64,000 bases of DNA from NCBI GenBank assembly GCA_016191815.1, contig JACPVI010000044.1:1-64000 (forward strand), given 5' to 3'. The notes under the pieces were generated by a model that saw only the letters and a list, made by a program, of their open reading frames with translations, was not told the origin of the DNA and did no database searches. The position numbers and the translations under genes were made by a program. Shown here piece by piece: positions 61,901 to 64,000 of the stretch (position 1 is its first letter; each line of letters opens with the position of its first letter). Source of the stretch: Myxococcales bacterium. Its GTDB lineage: Bacteria; Myxococcota; Myxococcia; Myxococcales; Myxococcaceae.

Positions 61901-62682
61901 CCGACGCAGGCACCCTCTTCCTCGACGAGATCGGCGACATCAGCCCCAAGTGCCAGGTGGCCCTGCTCCGGGTGCTCCAGGAGCGGGAGTTCGAGCGCGT
62001 GGGAGGGACCAAGACCCTGAAAGTCGACGTCCGGGTGATCTGCGCCACCAACCGGGACCTCGAGGCCCTGATCGCCCAGGGCCGCTTCCGGCAGGACCTC
62101 TACTACCGGCTCAAGGGCGTGATGCTCGAGCTTCCGCCGCTGCGCGACCGGCTCTTGGACCTCCCCTCGCTGGCCGCGCACTTCCTCGAGCGAATCGGCC
62201 GCGAGCGGCACGAGGCGCCCAAGCAGCTCTCGCAGCAGGCGCTGGAGCTGCTCTCGCGGCACAACTGGCCGGGGAACGTCCGCGAGCTGGAGAACGTGCT
62301 CGCCTCGGCGGCCATCTTCGCCGACGGAGCGCTCATCACCCCCGAGGCCTTCGCCCACGTCGCCGAGCTGGCGTCGCTGATGGCGGGCGCTCCGCCCACG
62401 CCTTCGCCGCTTCCTCTGCCGCCCGCGCCGGAAGCCAAGCCCCCCGAGGAGCCGCCTCCGCCCGGGCAAGGGCCCTTCGACTACTACCGCTCCGCCCGTG
62501 AGCGGGGAATGTCGCTCAAGGACCTCCGCCGGGAGGTGGAGATCCAGTGCATCCGCAAGGCGCTCCTCGATGCGGGCGGGAACATCAGCGAGGCCGCCCG
62601 GCTGCTCAGGATGAAGCGGTCCCGCCTTTCGCAGATCGTCAATGCCGAGCCCGAGCTGAAGGGAGTGGCCCATGGCGAATAG
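58939..62682 (+). CDS. Sigma54 activator with N-terminal NTPase-TPR sensor
   Basis: About 1247 residues from ATG 58939 (GGGGGAAG just before; ATG 58972 is an alternative). Residues about 30-300 are a STAND/MalT-like AAA NTPase (P-loop RGPAGVGKSHLFRLF near 54). Residues about 380-870 are TPRs (ALANLGSIYADSGDFELALD, ARLYHFLGELDRSIELSEHA). Residues about 895-1130 are a complete sigma54-activating AAA+ domain: RGESGTGKELLAEAI, the sigma54-contacting GAFTGA near 972, GTLFLDEIGDI, RQDLYYRL, NWPGNVRELENV. A Fis-like HTH ends it (GGNISEAARLLRMKRSRLSQ). The ligand is unknown. The start of the next lipoprotein gene lies within its end. Confidence 0.93.
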   Translation: MGRRPELWSHPMASQVLPLWKEEAQGASGREAELSTLLREHEEARSSGKARFVFVRGPAGVGKSHLFRLFRAAASARGTDVFEAESPRDSRRPFGLFSQILSELIEHLEHSGVPDAKLASLGRAVGPALGKAATPQGALEESRLALHDSACELFSLSGRSQPIFLFPDLDAADRASLDLFRYLAAVSTAPESTAAGLFVASFRDDEALPPALSEVVSKVSARSLPLAGLDTEGIRAYLSRAEVAERLLEVTGGNPDAIEQLFERPEGRPAELFLRRVERLGERGKRVLSVLAASRGTLSAEAVALTLARLDGTFGGETSAAELDDLVRAHLVTVRMAGGRPVYRFQREPEKHAFLGALPQKELLRVKAALGEALRASGDLLAASELLLEVDPAGHGAHVAVSAADALSSTGAHEDAGELYTRALPYLGKPERARVLGRLSSIAAAQGDFRQALRQLLRTRRESPLGNEEAFKLANEVARLCIRMGRLGLAERALRAASIDDAGKAAAAANLAELRLLRGQPDEAIAIALAALPSLFGQPERAIALRNVLGKACLLKGEHARALEAFAENHEVAQAAGLPHLAAMAMLNQGVAAHKSGDRDRAVRCYQASTHGHRPAQAQALANLGSIYADSGDFELALDHLSRALQAFSRFCGAREVAHVASNLARLYHFLGELDRSIELSEHALGLSREIGERYLQGSALLNLGAALIDKRECLEAAKLLDEARTRFEEVGNEGYAALAAALKARSHLCAGERAQASTELSRRVLEKGCSQLSAAAVEAELSRADLSLSLGDLHGAGRAASRAREALLGKPDLEGPYRVYFLMGKLRLAAGDTAGAQAEMARAARLLDELTQRVAAPRRTQFLSVPKRAEVLSAVEPELRLPKLAAQPIPRASHGLVGRSPSLTRITRQLEPIARSNSTVLIRGESGTGKELLAEAIHQLSPRQGMPLVPVNCAAMVEELLLSELFGHEKGAFTGAVRERKGRFELADAGTLFLDEIGDISPKCQVALLRVLQEREFERVGGTKTLKVDVRVICATNRDLEALIAQGRFRQDLYYRLKGVMLELPPLRDRLLDLPSLAAHFLERIGRERHEAPKQLSQQALELLSRHNWPGNVRELENVLASAAIFADGALITPEAFAHVAELASLMAGAPPTPSPLPLPPAPEAKPPEEPPPPGQGPFDYYRSARERGMSLKDLRREVEIQCIRKALLDAGGNISEAARLLRMKRSRLSQIVNAEPELKGVAHGE

Positions 62683-63025
62683 ACAGGCATTCCAGTTGCA
62701 AAAGCCCCTGCGCATGAGGTGGCTGACCGCCGGAATCCTGGCAAGTCTCCTTTGGGGCTGCGGCGTCGGGGTGGATGACCCCGAGGGCCAGGCCGCGGCC
62801 GGGCTAGGGCCGGCGGTGGTCAAAGAGCAGTCGCAGCGCTCGCAGCTGACGGGGGATCAGACCAAGTCCGCCGCCTCCGCCGAGGGCAGCCAAACCGGCC
62901 AGAAGACGGGGGGTTCGATCAGCTACGACCCCAACAAGGTGCTGCCGCAGGATCCGGTGCCGCTCCTCCCCACCGGCAAGCCGGATACCGAAGAGGGCGC
63001 CCCGCCCATCAATCCGCGGACCTGA
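62672..63025 (+). CDS. Small lipoprotein, unknown
   Basis: A 117-residue protein whose ATG lies 11 bases inside the end of the activator gene. Its signal (MRWLTAGILASLLWGC) ends at a lipobox Cys; an internal ATG at 62714 directly before this signal could be the true start. The mature part is polar, Gln/Ser/Thr-rich and Pro-rich (KSAASAEGSQTGQKTGGSIS; DPVPLLPTGKPDTEEGAPP) and probably disordered. The overlap suggests joint translation with the regulator. Confidence 0.7.
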   Translation: MANRQAFQLQKPLRMRWLTAGILASLLWGCGVGVDDPEGQAAAGLGPAVVKEQSQRSQLTGDQTKSAASAEGSQTGQKTGGSISYDPNKVLPQDPVPLLPTGKPDTEEGAPPINPRT

Positions 63026-63297
63026 CCGCCGCTCCCCAGGCCGGCGGTTGCGAGGCAGGAGCGGGTCAGCCCGGCTGTCACTTTTCTGACGACCTGGGCG
63101 CGGCTGCCGGACCTCTCGCGGTGGTGGCTCGGCTCCGAGCGCTGAGCGGCGGGTCGCTCATGAGCCCCGGAGGCGGCTCGCCGGCGGAGCAAGGTTGCCG
63201 AGCGGAAAGCCTGGGGCGTAGATTGTGGTCACCAAGGGGACCACAACCGTCGGTGTGCGACGGGAATGGCTCGCGCCGGGCCGGGGTCGTTCCGGGC

Positions 63298-64000
63298 GTG
63301 AGGAGGCGACTCAAGCGCTGGGGCATTGCGGCGGGCTTGCTCCTCGTGTTGCAGCCATTTCGGGTGGCGGGGTGCGCGGGGGCGTCTCGGTCGGACTCGG
63401 AGGTGCGGCTCGCCTACCTGGCGCGTCGCATCGACGAGGGGACGATCCCGGGGCTGGCGCCCGGGCACCCCTTCGACGGCGAGTGGAGGCTGGTCGCGCT
63501 GTCGATGTCGGTGGTGGCGGCGGCGAACCTCGCCCACCGGCATCCAGAGACGCGGCGCGAGCGTGGCGAGCAGGTCGATCGCTGGGCCGAGCGGATGATG
63601 GCCGCCGACGTGCGCGCGTACGACGCGCGCCAGTGGGGGAGCGACCCGCTCGAGACCCTGGATCGCCCAGATGGGCACGCCGGCTACCTGGGCCACGTCG
63701 CGCTCGCGCTAGACGCGCGCTGCATCCTCGGCGGAAAGGTGGACCCGCTGCACGCGAGGGTGGTCGACGCCCTTGCGCGGCGGATCGACCGATCGCCGTC
63801 GGCGCTCATCGAGACGTACCCGGGCGAGACCTACCTGCCGGACAACGTGGTGGCGGTGGCGGGGATCGCGGCGTTCGACGATTGCACGGGCCGCCGGGAG
63901 CACGCTGCGACGGTAGAGCGGTACCTCCAAGTCATGCGTGAGCGCTGGCTGGACCCTGAAAGCGGCTTGCTCGTCTTCGCGCCGGGGCAGCTCGCGCGCG
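63298..64000 (+). CDS. Predicted lipoprotein, unknown function (3' partial)
   Basis: About 234 residues from GTG 63298 to the right edge, where the frame is still open. The N-terminus RRRLKRWGIAAGLLLVLQP with FRVAGC is a plausible lipoprotein signal. The mature part is Trp/His-rich and helical (HPFDGEWRLVALSMSVVAAA, DGHAGYLGHVALALDARCIL, ETYPGETYLPDNVVAVAGIA). Paired helices with GHxxYLGH- and YxPDN-like loops suggest an (alpha/alpha) toroid, as in some glycan-processing or terpenoid-related enzymes. I cannot name the family. Confidence 0.65.
   Translation, partial: MRRRLKRWGIAAGLLLVLQPFRVAGCAGASRSDSEVRLAYLARRIDEGTIPGLAPGHPFDGEWRLVALSMSVVAAANLAHRHPETRRERGEQVDRWAERMMAADVRAYDARQWGSDPLETLDRPDGHAGYLGHVALALDARCILGGKVDPLHARVVDALARRIDRSPSALIETYPGETYLPDNVVAVAGIAAFDDCTGRREHAATVERYLQVMRERWLDPESGLLVFAPGQLAR

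Noticed and set aside
60001-62823. A 940-codon minus-strand frame opposite the sigma54 activator
   Set aside because: Shadow of the activator; no ribosome-binding site and no recognisable domain.

Overview
The window is about 70% GC and looks like a chromosomal stretch from a myxobacterium (phylum Myxococcota). The signs are MYXO-CTERM-like protein tails, OmpA lipoproteins with thrombospondin type-3 repeats, FHA-domain regulators fused to AAA+ or GGDEF domains, a Ser/Thr kinase fused to an ATPase and TPRs, an MXAN_5187-like protein and many lipoproteins. Housekeeping anchors are the macromolecular-synthesis cluster rpsU-dnaG-rpoD, tRNA-Ile(CAU), truD, msrBA and an HPF/RaiA-like gene. I cannot name the genus.

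Layout. 1-3.3 kb: end of a Cys-rich surface protein, an OmpA protein and fused methionine sulfoxide reductases. 3.4-5.7 kb: a decayed integrative element (XRE/MT-A70 remnant, excisionase-like HTH, tyrosine recombinase remnant) abutting the 3' end of tRNA-Ile(CAU). 5.7-9.2 kb: alkyltransferase-like protein, lipoprotein and a large membrane-TPR protein. 9.4-14 kb: rpoD, dnaG and rpsU, with a MITE-like inverted repeat and a beta-propeller gene fragment in the spacers. 14-16.6 kb: degenerate GGDEF regulator and FAD oxidoreductase. 17-25.5 kb: an unusual cluster of two FHA/AAA+ regulators without the GAFTGA loop, flanking a peptidoglycan peptidase, a giant kinase and a papain-like protease. 25.5-29.4 kb: PIN toxin-antitoxin pair and an outer-surface multiheme cytochrome group (OmcA/MtrC type). 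29.5-36.7 kb: metallophosphoesterase, FHA-GGDEF diguanylate cyclase, TPR lipoprotein, asparaginase, DsbA-like protein, DUF4388 protein and TruD.

36.7-39.9 kb is an accessory patch: IS3 and IS1634-type fragments, heptad-phased intergenic repeats, and a DUF4160/DUF2442 pair. 39.9-46.2 kb: a GAF protein divergent from a five-gene operon encoding a NitT/TauT-type ABC transporter. Its binding protein is fused to a C-terminal OmpA domain, and coiled-coil proteins sit at both ends of the operon. 46.3-51.3 kb: frameshifted Uma2 nuclease, beta-propeller lipoprotein, second PIN pair and a second TSP3/OmpA lipoprotein with a small partner lipoprotein. 51.4-58.6 kb: HEAT protein, DUF1460 amidase-like protein, decayed lipoprotein genes, zinc-ribbon protein, response regulator, HPF-like protein and MXAN_5187-like protein. 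58.9-64 kb: a 1247-residue sigma54 activator with an N-terminal NTPase/TPR sensor, a small lipoprotein and a gene leaving the window.

The two loci I would look at first are the kinase/FHA/peptidase cluster (16995-25488) and the OmpA-tethered ABC operon (41376-46209). Both appear to link envelope peptidoglycan to signalling or transport. All functions are inferred from motifs read by eye; no database search was run.
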